Below are positions 18,647-27,029 of a DNA stretch of 64,000 nt, piece after piece (within the stretch, counting starts at the first letter, position 1; every line of letters begins with the position of its first letter). The stretch covers positions 1-64,000 of the forward strand of contig DAOLIT010000019.1 of NCBI GenBank assembly GCA_035328405.1, given 5' to 3'. Origin of the DNA: JAEUKA01 sp035328405. Its GTDB lineage: Bacteria; Myxococcota_A; Polyangia; Palsa-1104; JAEUJZ01. Under the pieces are notes generated by a model that was not told the origin of the DNA, made no database searches, and worked only from the letters and a program-made list of their open reading frames with translations. The translations under genes and the position numbers were made by a program.

Positions 18647-19354
18647 ATGGAACAGGGAATTAGTTTTAGCCCGAAGGCGATTTGGGACTCCACGTCCATC
18701 GTCGGTAAGGGCGTCATCATCATCTTGGCCATCATGGGGATTTACATGTTGGCCGTTGCCATCGAGCGATGGATCACTTTCTCGAGAGCCAAAGATCGCT
18801 CTTTGAAGTTTGTGTACGCGCTGCAAAAGAAGCTGGCGGATCGCGACATCAAGGCTGCGTTGAGCCTTTCTCAGGTCAAACCCCAGGGTCCCATTGCCAT
18901 CGTGATCGAATCTGCGTTGCATGAATACATCGACGGTCTCCAAGCGATCAAAGCGGTTGGTCCTGATGAAATCGGCGATTTTGACCTACTCGATGCCGTC
19001 AATCGCGCCATCGACCGCGTAAAAGAGCGAGAAGTAGCCGACCTCAAGAAGGGTTTGGGTGGTCTTGCGACCATCGCGTCGTCAGCGCCCTTTGTCGGTT
19101 TGCTCGGAACCGTCGTCGGCATCATCAACGTGTTTGCTACCATGTCCACCAAAGGCGCGGGCGGCATCGCGGCAGTTGCGGGCGGTATCGGCGAGGCCCT
19201 TATCACAACGGCTTTCGGTTTGCTCGTCGCCATTCCGGCAGTCATGGTGTTCAACTTCTTCACCAACGCCATCGACGAGTTCGTGGTGGACATGAACGAA
19301 ACGAGCAGCGAGCTTGTGGCGTTTATCCTGCGTGAGGGCCGTCGCGCCGCGTAG
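18647..19354 (+). CDS. exbB: MotA/TolQ/ExbB-type proton channel protein
   Basis: A 235-residue multi-pass inner-membrane protein of the ExbB/TolQ/AglR family. The first helix is at about 19-40 (GKGVIIILAIMGIYMLAV). The cytoplasmic region contains KEREVADLKKGLGGLATIASSAPFVGLLGTV, whose APFVGLLGTVVGI core is the family signature, and GGIGEALITTAFGLLVAIPAVM is the third helix. With the two ExbD proteins it forms a proton-driven motor. An AGGA ribosome-binding site lies 6 nt before ATG 18647. A 114-nt spacer separates it from tonB and may hold its own promoter. Sequence alone does not tell ExbB, TolQ and AglR apart here. Confidence 0.92.
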   Translation: MEQGISFSPKAIWDSTSIVGKGVIIILAIMGIYMLAVAIERWITFSRAKDRSLKFVYALQKKLADRDIKAALSLSQVKPQGPIAIVIESALHEYIDGLQAIKAVGPDEIGDFDLLDAVNRAIDRVKEREVADLKKGLGGLATIASSAPFVGLLGTVVGIINVFATMSTKGAGGIAAVAGGIGEALITTAFGLLVAIPAVMVFNFFTNAIDEFVVDMNETSSELVAFILREGRRAA

Positions 19355-19398
19355 TTTTGCAAACGCGCAAGTTTGCCTGATAGCACAAAGGGCTCACC

Positions 19399-19923
19399 AT
19401 GTCCGACTTGGATGAACTACTGAAAAATCCACCGAGGCTGCCAAAAAGAAAACACCATGGGCACGGACGCCCGGCGGTGAAAAATGCGTCGATTCGTTCG
19501 GAAATCAACGTGACGCCGCTCGTCGATGTTGTTTTGGTGCTCCTCATCATTTTTATGGTGGTCACGCCGATGATTACCCGAGGCATGCCTGTCGAGCAGC
19601 CGATGACGAAGCATCACGCCAAGAAAAACGACTCTGGGGAACAGATCGTCGTTTCGGTGACGTGTGAAGGCGGCAAAATGGGCGCGATTCACTGGGAATG
19701 TGCGCAGTCCAGGATGTATGTAGGTTCGGATTTGGCGACGGAAGAAACGCTCGGCGATCTGGTGCAGAAGGAATTGCGCAAAGGCTCAGGCGGTCGGGAA
19801 GTCCACGTCAAAGGCGACCGGCGGGCTGCATACGGAGCCGTTCGTCGCGCGATGGAACTCATCAATGCCGTCGGTGTGCCGCAGGTTCACTTGGGCTCGG
19901 AAGAGTACAAGGAAGGGAAATAG
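19399..19923 (+). CDS. exbD: ExbD/TolR-type biopolymer transport protein, first copy
   Basis: A 174-residue protein with a basic cytoplasmic N-terminus, one transmembrane helix (about 41-60) preceded by EINVTPLVDVVLVLLIIF with the channel aspartate, and a ~110-residue periplasmic domain. This copy is longer than its neighbour: it has a His/Lys-rich N-terminus (KRKHHGHGRP) and an extra segment with two cysteines (VTCEGGK and HWECAQ) that could form a disulphide. It ends 3 nt before the second ExbD, so the two are certainly co-transcribed. Confidence 0.92.
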   Translation: MSDLDELLKNPPRLPKRKHHGHGRPAVKNASIRSEINVTPLVDVVLVLLIIFMVVTPMITRGMPVEQPMTKHHAKKNDSGEQIVVSVTCEGGKMGAIHWECAQSRMYVGSDLATEETLGDLVQKELRKGSGGREVHVKGDRRAAYGAVRRAMELINAVGVPQVHLGSEEYKEGK

Positions 19924-19926
19924 GCG

Positions 19927-20337
19927 ATGGCGTTTTCAGCAGGTGGCAACAAAGGCCCGCGTTCAGACATCAACGTCACGCCGCTCATCGACGTGGTGCT
20001 GGTGCTGCTGATTGTGTTCATGGTCATGGTGCCCAAACTCTTGAACCAGACATCGATCGACGTTCCACCCAAGGCACCGCCGACCAACATGAATGAACCG
20101 CCGCCCTCGTCGGATCAGCTTGTTGCGACGGTCGCAGAAGATGGTCGCGTTGCCATCAACGGTGAGGCGATTCCCATTGATGGCCTTGCCGAAAAAGTGC
20201 GGACGCTCATTCAAAATCGCAGCAAGAAGATCATGTTCTTCAACCCAGACGATGCCGCGCCGTATGGGGATGTCGTCAAGGCGATGGACATCTGCCGAGG
20301 CGCAGGCGTAAAAACCATCGGCATCATGACGAAGTAG
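19927..20337 (+). CDS. exbD: ExbD/TolR-type biopolymer transport protein, second copy
   Basis: A 136-residue paralogue of the gene before it, with the same SDINVTPLIDVVLVLLIVFMV helix and channel aspartate and a compact periplasmic domain ending GVKTIGIMTK. One ExbB plus two different ExbDs is the composition of the M. xanthus AglR-AglQ-AglS motor and of several TonB systems in delta-proteobacteria. The gene ends 29 nt before the convergent aat gene. Confidence 0.92.
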   Translation: MAFSAGGNKGPRSDINVTPLIDVVLVLLIVFMVMVPKLLNQTSIDVPPKAPPTNMNEPPPSSDQLVATVAEDGRVAINGEAIPIDGLAEKVRTLIQNRSKKIMFFNPDDAAPYGDVVKAMDICRGAGVKTIGIMTK

Positions 20338-20366
20338 CTCCGTTCCCTACGTTTTCTTACCCTGTC

Positions 20367-21098
20367 TTACTTTTCCTCGACCGTCCATTTTCCCTGCCGT
20401 GTGGGCTTTTTGAGCGATTGCTCGAGCCGGGCCATGTATTCGGTTCGCGGAATGAGCGCGAAGCCCAACCGTTCGATGTGTGGATTCATCACCTGCCCGT
20501 CGATGAGATCGAAATTCCACAAGGCGAGCCGCCTGGACAAATGCACCATCGCCACTTTGCTGGCATCGTCGGCTTTGGCGAACATGGATTCGCCGAAAAA
20601 CATGCCTCCCAACGACACGCCGTAAAGCCCGCCGACCAGCTCGTTGTCCTCATACGTTTCGACGGAATGCGCCAAGCCAGCGTCGTGAAGCGCGCAATAC
20701 GCGGTCTGCATCTCGGGCAAAATCCATGTTCCGTTCTCGTGCCGACGAGGAATATGTGCACAAGCGGCGATCACCTGCGAAAACGCGGTGTCCATCCTGA
20801 CCTCGAACTGGCGTCGATCGACGACTTTGCGGAGGCTGCGACCGACATGGACATTCGACGGTGCCACGACGGCCCTTTCCGGTGGCGCAAACCACAAAAG
20901 GGGCAAGTCCTCGCCAGGCCACGGAAAAATTCCCGAGGCGTAGGCCAAAATCAATCTCTGTCCCGAAAGGTCTCCACCGAGCGCCAAAATGCCTTCTCGC
21001 GTGGCCCAATGAACGGGCGGAAAACGAAGTTCCGAGGAAAGCCAAACGGGTGAACGTGCAGGCGGCAAGCGAGCCAAATGGTGCCGCGAGCCCAACAA
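20367..21098 (-). CDS. aat: leucyl/phenylalanyl-tRNA--protein transferase
   Basis: Aat adds Leu or Phe from aminoacyl-tRNA to proteins with N-terminal Arg or Lys, marking them for ClpAPS degradation (N-end rule). The 243-residue product shows the family core: LGGDLSGQRLILAYASGIFPW, a WFAPPERAVV segment, GTWILPEMQTAYCALHDAGLAHSVE, LVGGLYGVSLGGMFFGESMF, and the C-terminal LIDGQV...HIERLGF region. It is full-length compared with E. coli Aat (234). The start is TTG 21098, the only codon that keeps the whole N-terminal region; no obvious ribosome-binding site is seen. It lies 22 nt downstream of the RNA-binding protein gene. Confidence 0.94.
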   Translation of the reverse strand: MLGSRHHLARLPPARSPVWLSSELRFPPVHWATREGILALGGDLSGQRLILAYASGIFPWPGEDLPLLWFAPPERAVVAPSNVHVGRSLRKVVDRRQFEVRMDTAFSQVIAACAHIPRRHENGTWILPEMQTAYCALHDAGLAHSVETYEDNELVGGLYGVSLGGMFFGESMFAKADDASKVAMVHLSRRLALWNFDLIDGQVMNPHIERLGFALIPRTEYMARLEQSLKKPTRQGKWTVEEK

Positions 21099-21120
21099 AA
21101 TGGCAAAAAAGTGGTTGGCG

Positions 21121-21408
21121 TTAGCGGGAACGGTGCGGGCTTGCGTGTTCGTTGCGCGGGGTGTGGGCTTGGTTCACGACGATTTTGCGACCGCCAAACT
21201 GCGTGCCGTGCAGTTCGGCGATGGCGCTTTCGGCCATTTTGGCGTCGGACAGCTCAACAAAAGCAAAGCCGCGCGGTCGTCCCGTCTCTCGGTCGGTGAT
21301 GATTTTTACTTGGGTTACGGTGCGAGAGCCCGTTTGTTCAAAAAAATCCTGAATGTCCTGTTCTTTCGCTGCATAAGGCAAATTGCCAACATAAAGACGA
21401 GTTCCCAT
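21121..21408 (-). CDS. small RRM-type RNA-binding protein
   Basis: A 95-residue single RRM protein. RNP2 is LYVGNL (residues 5-10) and RNP1 is RGFAFVEL (46-53), both intact with the aromatic residues that stack on RNA. A short basic tail (TPRNEHASPHRSR) replaces the glycine-rich tail of plant and cyanobacterial Rbp proteins. It probably binds single-stranded RNA, perhaps as a chaperone. ATG 21408 has GGAAG upstream (AGGGAAGTGGCT) and begins at the domain boundary; the frame is open 18 codons further upstream, but without family character. Confidence 0.9.
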   Translation of the reverse strand: MGTRLYVGNLPYAAKEQDIQDFFEQTGSRTVTQVKIITDRETGRPRGFAFVELSDAKMAESAIAELHGTQFGGRKIVVNQAHTPRNEHASPHRSR

Positions 21409-21549
21409 AGCCACTTCCCTTTCCAGCGCGGCATTGCGCACAAGGCTACCCAGTACGGGCATATGTTCATTCAGACGCCCATACGAGTTTCACCAGGAAT
21501 AGGTTATGGAGATTTGACGATCTTGCCTAGCCGAAGGTGTGATCCTTGT

Positions 21550-21578
21550 CCCGATTCGCGACGGTGAAACGAATCGGG
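21550..21578. terminator. strong hairpin downstream of the LolA-like gene
   Basis: A perfect 9-bp inverted repeat, CCCGATTCG (21550-21558) and CGAATCGGG (21570-21578), with an 11-nt loop. It sits in the 216-nt spacer 3' of the minus-strand LolA-like gene and 5' of the RRM gene. No T-run follows in the transcribed direction, so it may be a terminator that needs help, or an RNA 3' stabiliser. Confidence 0.45.
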
Positions 21579-21624
21579 TTTCCGGGAGGATGTGCTCACA
21601 TTCGTCGAAAAATGCGTGTGGTGC

Positions 21625-22278
21625 TCATTCAAATTGGGAAGAACCTAGCGCGATATTCTTTTCTGTTTTTCCAAAAACGACTTCCTTCTCGTCGCCGTTT
21701 TTTTCCTGCATAAGCAACCGCGTTAACTGCATCGTTTTGCCATCTACATGCAGTTCAATGCGTGTAAATACGCGACTTAACACAGTTTCAGGTTTTGGAA
21801 AGAGGACGAGCGCGGGCTGTTCTTTGGTTCCGGCGGTTTTGACCTCGTACTCGCCTTCAGCCTCTTTGAGTGAACCTTGGCCCAACCACAAACGAAGCTG
21901 CGAAAAAATCGCCTGCAGCGTCGGATTTTTGCTGGTGTCGATCACTTGCGGCGCACGCGTCCCCATTTTGAGCGTCACGATGTCTCCTCGAAGAAGCATC
22001 GTCGAGGGATCTGGTTTCAGGTATTCCCAGCGAAGTTTCGGCACCGGCCCTTTTTGATACAGAAAACGACCGTCGGAACTGACCTGCTGGCGAAACAGTT
22101 TGACGCGGCTGTGCTGCACAAAGGCAGCGCGCAACGAACGCATGTCCTTCTGCGCCGCATCGATTCGCGCCATAAGTTCTGTCGGAGACAGCGTCGGATC
22201 TGCGTGTCCCGTCTGTGCTGAGAGAAGGACCGCAAAACCCAGAAGACGAAAGCAGCGGCTAGCGTTGCGTCGCCACAT
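21625..22278 (-). CDS. LolA-like periplasmic lipoprotein-carrier family protein
   Basis: A 217-residue protein with a signal peptide (MWRRN start; hydrophobic to about 24, ending in HADPT) and the LolA fold pattern: LRAAFVQHSRVKLFRQQVSSDGRFLYQKGPVPKLRWEY, closely matching the family F.Q...L......G.......P..LRW.Y consensus, then VIDTSK and VFTRIELHVDGK. LolA proteins shuttle lipids or lipoproteins through the periplasm. Coupling with ACP and FabG genes suggests the variant found in polyene or lipid gene clusters rather than the housekeeping LolA, which is an inference. ATG 22278 overlaps the ACP gene by 20 nt; GTG 22293 is an alternative. Confidence 0.8.
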   Translation of the reverse strand: MWRRNASRCFRLLGFAVLLSAQTGHADPTLSPTELMARIDAAQKDMRSLRAAFVQHSRVKLFRQQVSSDGRFLYQKGPVPKLRWEYLKPDPSTMLLRGDIVTLKMGTRAPQVIDTSKNPTLQAIFSQLRLWLGQGSLKEAEGEYEVKTAGTKEQPALVLFPKPETVLSRVFTRIELHVDGKTMQLTRLLMQEKNGDEKEVVFGKTEKNIALGSSQFE

Positions 22279-22513
22279 AGTTCGCCAGCGCACGTGCCGA
22301 AGTAAATGCTTGTTTACCGACTTTTTCGTCCGGGATCGTCACGCGGTATGCACGCTCGATGGCGACGGAAAGCTCGAGCGCGTCGATCGAATCGAGTCCC
22401 AACCCTCCGCCAAAAAGGGGTGCGTCGTCCTCGATCTCGTCAGGAGATTTGTCGAGTTTGAGGCTGTCGATGAGAAGCTGTTTGATTTCGCGAACAAAGT
22501 TGTTTGTGTCCAT
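22259..22513 (-). CDS. acyl carrier protein
   Basis: An 84-residue ACP. It has the 4'-phosphopantetheine site GLDSIDALEL with Ser42 and the acidic helix II typical of carriers. The N-terminus NFVREIKQLLIDSLKL is helix I. It keeps LDSID rather than the DSLD of the FAS housekeeping AcpP, which is more usual for dedicated carriers. ATG 22513 has AGGAAACTC upstream. It lies 59 nt downstream of fabG and overlaps the LolA-like gene by 20 nt, so the three form one operon. Confidence 0.93.
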   Translation of the reverse strand: MDTNNFVREIKQLLIDSLKLDKSPDEIEDDAPLFGGGLGLDSIDALELSVAIERAYRVTIPDEKVGKQAFTSARALANYVATQR

Positions 22514-22572
22514 GAGTTTCCTACGTGAGTAGACCGAATCTGAGCGAACAGCATTCGCTTGAGTAAAAAAGT

Positions 22573-23325
22573 CTAAAAGCCAGCCTCGGGGATTGCGTCG
22601 AGGCCACCGTCCACCGCGATCCATTCGCCTGTGATGTAACCCGCGCGGTCGTCTGCCAAAAAGGCAACAAGATCAGCGACTTCTTGCGCTGTGCCGGCGC
22701 GACCCATCGGAATGCTCGAAAGAAGGTCCGCACGAACAGCCTCGGTCAGGTGCGCGGTGAGCGCAGTTTCCACAAGACCCGCCGAGACACAGTTGCAAGT
22801 GATCTGAAACCGCGACAGTTCTTGCACCAGACTTTTCGAGAGCCCCAAAAGGCCCGCTTTGGCTGCGCCGTAAGCCGTTTGTCCCCGTCGGCCAAGCCGA
22901 GCCGTTGGTGAGCCGATGAACAAGATTCGCCCGTGTCTGGCCGCGATCATGCCTTTCATGACCGCCTGGGCCGATAGAAAAGCCCCGCGCAAATGCACGC
23001 CGACCACATCGTCGAAATCGAGTACGGGCATCATCATCGCGAGTTTGTCCCTGGCAAAACCCGCCGCGTGGACGAGAACCGAGACATTTTTCCCGTCCAA
23101 AAATCCGCCCGGTGCGGACAACGCGCGCCAATCCTCTGCGGCACTCGCATCGCATCGGATCGCGAGAAGAGAGATCCCATCCGTTGCAGCCTCGGCGACG
23201 GCCCGGGCCGCTTGGTTCTCATCGTGGGCGTAAGTCACTCCCACTGAAAAACCATCTGCAAAAAGCCTCCGCGCGATCGCCAGCCCGATGCCGCGCGTGC
23301 CTCCAGTCACCAATGCCAACTTCAT
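22573..23325 (-). CDS. fabG: 3-oxoacyl-ACP reductase-like short-chain dehydrogenase
   Basis: A 250-residue SDR enzyme likely to reduce 3-oxoacyl-ACP with NADPH. The cofactor motif TGGTRGIG is at residues 7-14, and the catalytic residues are Ser139, Tyr152 and Lys156 (QTAYGAAKAG). The C-terminal IPMGRAGTAQEVADLVAFLADDRAGYITGEWIAVDGG matches FabG closely. The usual NNAG is changed to HAAG (86-89). Association with the downstream ACP supports an ACP-bound substrate. It lies 12 nt downstream of rsmB. Confidence 0.88.
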   Translation of the reverse strand: MKLALVTGGTRGIGLAIARRLFADGFSVGVTYAHDENQAARAVAEAATDGISLLAIRCDASAAEDWRALSAPGGFLDGKNVSVLVHAAGFARDKLAMMMPVLDFDDVVGVHLRGAFLSAQAVMKGMIAARHGRILFIGSPTARLGRRGQTAYGAAKAGLLGLSKSLVQELSRFQITCNCVSAGLVETALTAHLTEAVRADLLSSIPMGRAGTAQEVADLVAFLADDRAGYITGEWIAVDGGLDAIPEAGF

Positions 23326-23337
23326 AAAGCCGCGATA

Positions 23338-24804
23338 TTACTCGGGCTGTTTGACGGGGCAAGAGCGACGCAGCCGAGCCACATAAAAACCGTCCGCGTT
23401 GTGCCGGTGTGGAAAGGTGCGAAACGAAAACGGCGCATGCTTTTCGCACAATGGCTGCGGGCCAGCTCGAAACAATGGGTCATCGGGTGACGGTGGCAGC
23501 GGGACAAAGTCGTGGTGACGGGCGCAAAACGCGGCGATTTGCTCGGGGCCTTCGGACAGAAACAAACTGCACACGGAATACACGAGCACACCAGACGGCG
23601 CGACCAAAGCTGCGGCTCGGTCGAGCAGTCGGGCTTGCAACGCCACGAGTTCGTCCAGTTTTGGCGTGCGCAAACGGGCTTCGGGATGACGCCGCAACAC
23701 GCCCGAGCCGCTGCACGGCGCATCCAAAAGCACAGCCGCGTATTCGGATCGAATCGGCGCGCGTTCATCGAGCAAATCGCCGCACACAGGCCGAATGCCT
23801 TTGCAGCCCAGTCGGTGCGCATGGTCAGACAAAAGTTCCAGTTTGCGCGGAAGGATGTCCACTGCGTCGATTTCTCGCTCGTTGTGCAGCAGGGCCGCCA
23901 GGTGGCAGGTTTTCCCACCGACCCCAGCACACGCATCCAAAATCGGCCCCGGTGGCAACACGAGTGGTCCGCTTTCCGTCGGAGACAACAAAAACCGCGT
24001 TACCCACTGCGCCGAAAGATCCTGCGCGGTGAACAAACCTCGGCCATACGCAGGCCCGGCAAACGGATGGCCACCCACCAATTCCACGGCATCGGTTTGA
24101 ATCGGGTGTTGCTTGGGCGGTTCACTGACCTCGCGTCTCAACGCTTCCAGCGCCTGTTCCAGCGAACCTTTTAACGGATTGAGGCGCAGCCAAGTCGAAG
24201 CCGGCTCATTCATCGCCTGAAAAAAAGCCTGGGCTTCGTCCATGTTGGGAAGTGCGGCGACAAACTGCGCAACCCAAAACCGAGGCAACCCGTGGTGGAG
24301 CGCCAACGCAGCCACGGCCTTGTTCACGTCGGAGCCCGATTTCAGCACTGGATACGGCGGCAAGGCCGGTTCGCCCTGTGTGGCGAGTTTTCTCAACACC
24401 GCGTTCACAAAGCCCGCTAGCGCGGCCCCACGGCGTTTTTTGACCGCTTGCACGACCGCATCCACTACGAAATGGGGTTGCGCTTTCATGAACAGCAATT
24501 GATACGCGCCCAGCCGCAGCAGCGTGTGCGCGGTCGGATCGAGCGCCTTCAAACCACGCGGCGTCTGAGCCGCCAGCGCCCGTTCGATGCGATGCCATTG
24601 ACGCAACGTGCCGTAACAAAGCTCGGTTGCCAGCGCGCGTTCCGCGTCGGGCAGGTGGGTTTTGGCGAATTCGGCGGACAGCGCGAGGTTCGAGTACGCT
24701 CCATCCTCGACGCGAAGCAGCACGCGCAACGCGACATCGAGCGGGCGAGGCCGATGTGTTTGCGGTTCAGGTTCCGTGGCGGTCTGTGTGGGTGAAACGC
24801 GCAC
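23338..24804 (-). CDS. rsmB: 16S rRNA (cytosine967-C5)-methyltransferase
   Basis: RsmB methylates C5 of C967 in 16S rRNA using SAM. The 488-residue product has an N-terminal NusB-like RNA-binding domain (about 20-150, ELCYGTLRQWHRIERAL) and a RsmB/NOP2 methyltransferase domain. The latter shows SAM motif I DACAGVGGKTCHLA, motif IV DAPCSGSGVLRRHPE with its catalytic-type Cys, and motif VI YSVCSL with the second Cys. GTG 24804 immediately follows the fumC stop (TAAGTG), so translation is coupled. Length is somewhat above E. coli RsmB (429). Confidence 0.95.
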   Translation of the reverse strand: MRVSPTQTATEPEPQTHRPRPLDVALRVLLRVEDGAYSNLALSAEFAKTHLPDAERALATELCYGTLRQWHRIERALAAQTPRGLKALDPTAHTLLRLGAYQLLFMKAQPHFVVDAVVQAVKKRRGAALAGFVNAVLRKLATQGEPALPPYPVLKSGSDVNKAVAALALHHGLPRFWVAQFVAALPNMDEAQAFFQAMNEPASTWLRLNPLKGSLEQALEALRREVSEPPKQHPIQTDAVELVGGHPFAGPAYGRGLFTAQDLSAQWVTRFLLSPTESGPLVLPPGPILDACAGVGGKTCHLAALLHNEREIDAVDILPRKLELLSDHAHRLGCKGIRPVCGDLLDERAPIRSEYAAVLLDAPCSGSGVLRRHPEARLRTPKLDELVALQARLLDRAAALVAPSGVLVYSVCSLFLSEGPEQIAAFCARHHDFVPLPPSPDDPLFRAGPQPLCEKHAPFSFRTFPHRHNADGFYVARLRRSCPVKQPE

Positions 24805-26202
24805 TTAGGGTTTCGGCTCGCACATGTGTTCGGGCCGCACGATTGCGTCAAACTCCGATTCCGTCAGCACGCCGAATGCCAGCGCGACCTGTTTCAGCGT
24901 CGTGCCTTCTTTGTGGGCCGTCTTGGCGATTTTTGCCGCCATGTCGTATCCCAATTTCGGTGCGAGCGAAGTCACCAGCATGAGCGACCGGTCCACAAGC
25001 TCTTTGATCCGAGCCTCGTCCGCCTCGATTCCGACGACGCAGTTGTCCACGAACGAATGGCACGCATCGGACAACAGCCGCACCGATTGCAGCGACGCAT
25101 ACGCCAGCACTGGCTTAAACACATTCAGTTCAAAATGCCCTTGCGCGCCCGCGAATGCGACGGCGGTATCATTTCCTACCACCTGCGCACACACCATCGT
25201 CATCGCTTCGCACTGCGTCGGGTTGACTTTGCCCGGCATGATCGAACTGCCAGGTTCGTTTTCCGGCAAACGCAGCTCCCCAAGCGCACAACGCGGACCC
25301 GATCCGAGCAAACGAATGTCATTCGCAACTTTGTTGAGCGCGACCGCCGTCGTCTTCAGCGCACCCGACAGTGCGACCACGGCATCATGCGCTGCCAACG
25401 CCGCAAACTTGTTCGGTGCCGTCACAAAGGGCAGGCCCGTAAGTTTCGCAATCTCGGCTGCGACCGAGGCGGCATAGAGCGGATGGCTGTTGAGTCCGGT
25501 GCCGACCGCCGTGCCTCCCGCCGCAAGTTCGTACATTGCGGGCAGGGTGGCCGTGATCGCCGAGTGAGTTCCTCGCACTTGCGCCGCATATCCCGAAAAC
25601 GTCTGCCCCAGCGTCAGCGGCGTCGCGTCCATCAAATGCGTACGGCCAATTTTGACGATGTGCGCAAATTGACGGCTCTTTGCCTCGAGCGCCTCGGCCA
25701 AAAGAACGAGTGCTGGCAAAAGTCCGTTCACCACTCGATCCACGATCGCGACGTGCATCGCCGTCGGAAACGAGTCGTTCGTCGATTGCGACATGTTGAC
25801 ATGATCGTTTGGATGGACCGGCTTTTTGCTGCCAAGCACGCCGCCAAGCAGTTCACTCGCGCGGTTGCCGATCACTTCGTTCGCGTTCATGTTCGTTTGC
25901 GTGCCCGAGCCGGTTTGCCAGACGACGAGCGGGAAATGTTCGTCGAGTTTTCCGGCGATCACTTCATCCGCTGCCTGTTCGATCGCGGGCAGAAGTTTCG
26001 CGTCCAATTTTCCGAGCCGAACATTGACACGCGCAGCCGCCTTCTTGACGACGCCGAGCGCATAAATGAACTCGCGCGGAAAACGCTCGCCGCCGATGCG
26101 GAAATTTTGCAAAGACCGTTGCGTCTGAGCGCCAAAATAGCGATCCGACGGAACTTCAATGTCTCCGAAAGTATCTTTCTCGGTCCGTGTGGTTTTGGTC
26201 AC
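24805..26202 (-). CDS. fumC: class II fumarate hydratase
   Basis: FumC interconverts fumarate and L-malate in the TCA cycle as a tetramer and needs no iron-sulfur cluster. The 465-residue product has the SDRYFGAQTQRSLQNF N-terminus, SSNDS-type region SQSTNDSFPTAMHVA, GRTHLMDATPLTLGQ with the catalytic His, and the superfamily signature GSSIMPGKVNPTQ. The start is GTG 26202, overlapping the coxM stop (GTGA). Length equals the family. It shares an operon with the molybdenum hydroxylase genes upstream and rsmB downstream. Confidence 0.97.
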   Translation of the reverse strand: MTKTTRTEKDTFGDIEVPSDRYFGAQTQRSLQNFRIGGERFPREFIYALGVVKKAAARVNVRLGKLDAKLLPAIEQAADEVIAGKLDEHFPLVVWQTGSGTQTNMNANEVIGNRASELLGGVLGSKKPVHPNDHVNMSQSTNDSFPTAMHVAIVDRVVNGLLPALVLLAEALEAKSRQFAHIVKIGRTHLMDATPLTLGQTFSGYAAQVRGTHSAITATLPAMYELAAGGTAVGTGLNSHPLYAASVAAEIAKLTGLPFVTAPNKFAALAAHDAVVALSGALKTTAVALNKVANDIRLLGSGPRCALGELRLPENEPGSSIMPGKVNPTQCEAMTMVCAQVVGNDTAVAFAGAQGHFELNVFKPVLAYASLQSVRLLSDACHSFVDNCVVGIEADEARIKELVDRSLMLVTSLAPKLGYDMAAKIAKTAHKEGTTLKQVALAFGVLTESEFDAIVRPEHMCEPKP

Positions 26203-27011
26203 GACAATCCCCCCTGTTGCAGCGCGTTCGTTACGGCACGCTGCGTCATTGCTTTGACAAGATGTGCTCGATATTCTGCGCTGGCCTCCAGCGACGACGT
26301 GAGATCGTCGGGGTGATAACAGAGTGCGTTGATTGCATCCGGCGCAAAACGGTTTGACAAAGCCGCTTCAGCCTCTTTCCAACGGAACACCGACGGCCCC
26401 GCGCCAGTCACACCGACACGCACCCCATCCGCAAACTGCGCCACCATCACACCCACGACGGCATATCGAGAAGCGTGGCTCGCAAACTTGGCATACGCAG
26501 CCCGACGAGGAATCTGAAAACAACAGGACTCGATGATTTCATCGGACGCAAGCGCGGTCTCAAAAATCCCGACGAAGAAATCGTCCGCAGCGATCGTTCG
26601 TCGGTCTGTTTTGATCGTCGCAGACAGAGCCAACACCGCAGCGGGGTAATCGGCTGCGGGATCGGCATGGGCGAGCGAACCGCCGAGCGTGCCTCGATTG
26701 CGAACCTGTGGATCGGCGATGCCGTCGGCCAATTTCGTCAGGCTAGGCACGCGCTTTTGCAGGTCCATCGACGCCGCGACTTCCGCGTGGGTGACACCTG
26801 CTCCGATTTCCACACGGTTTCCGTCGAAACGAATGCCCCGCAAAGACGCAATTCCAGACAGCGATATCAAATCGCTCGGTTGGGCCATGTCGAGTTTCAG
26901 GACCGGCAGAAGACTCTGACCGCCGCTGAGCAACTTTGCGGCCTCGCACTGCCCAAGAAGTTTCTTCGCCTCAGCCACAGTGGACGGACGATGGAATTGA
27001 AAATCACGCAT
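26199..27011 (-). CDS. coxM: molybdenum hydroxylase FAD-binding (medium) subunit, CoxM-like
   Basis: A 270-residue subunit that passes electrons from the iron-sulfur subunit to FAD and then the acceptor. It has the FAD-binding PCMH pattern: LLSGGQSLLPVLKLDMAQP (pyrophosphate loop) and RNRGTLGGSLAHADPAADYPA (second FAD motif), and the C-terminal CODH-FAD domain. ATG 27011 lies 18 nt after the coxL stop; its own stop overlaps the fumC GTG. Confidence 0.93.
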   Translation of the reverse strand: MRDFQFHRPSTVAEAKKLLGQCEAAKLLSGGQSLLPVLKLDMAQPSDLISLSGIASLRGIRFDGNRVEIGAGVTHAEVAASMDLQKRVPSLTKLADGIADPQVRNRGTLGGSLAHADPAADYPAAVLALSATIKTDRRTIAADDFFVGIFETALASDEIIESCCFQIPRRAAYAKFASHASRYAVVGVMVAQFADGVRVGVTGAGPSVFRWKEAEAALSNRFAPDAINALCYHPDDLTSSLEASAEYRAHLVKAMTQRAVTNALQQGGLS

Positions 27012-27029
27012 GGTTGACTCCTTCGCGGT

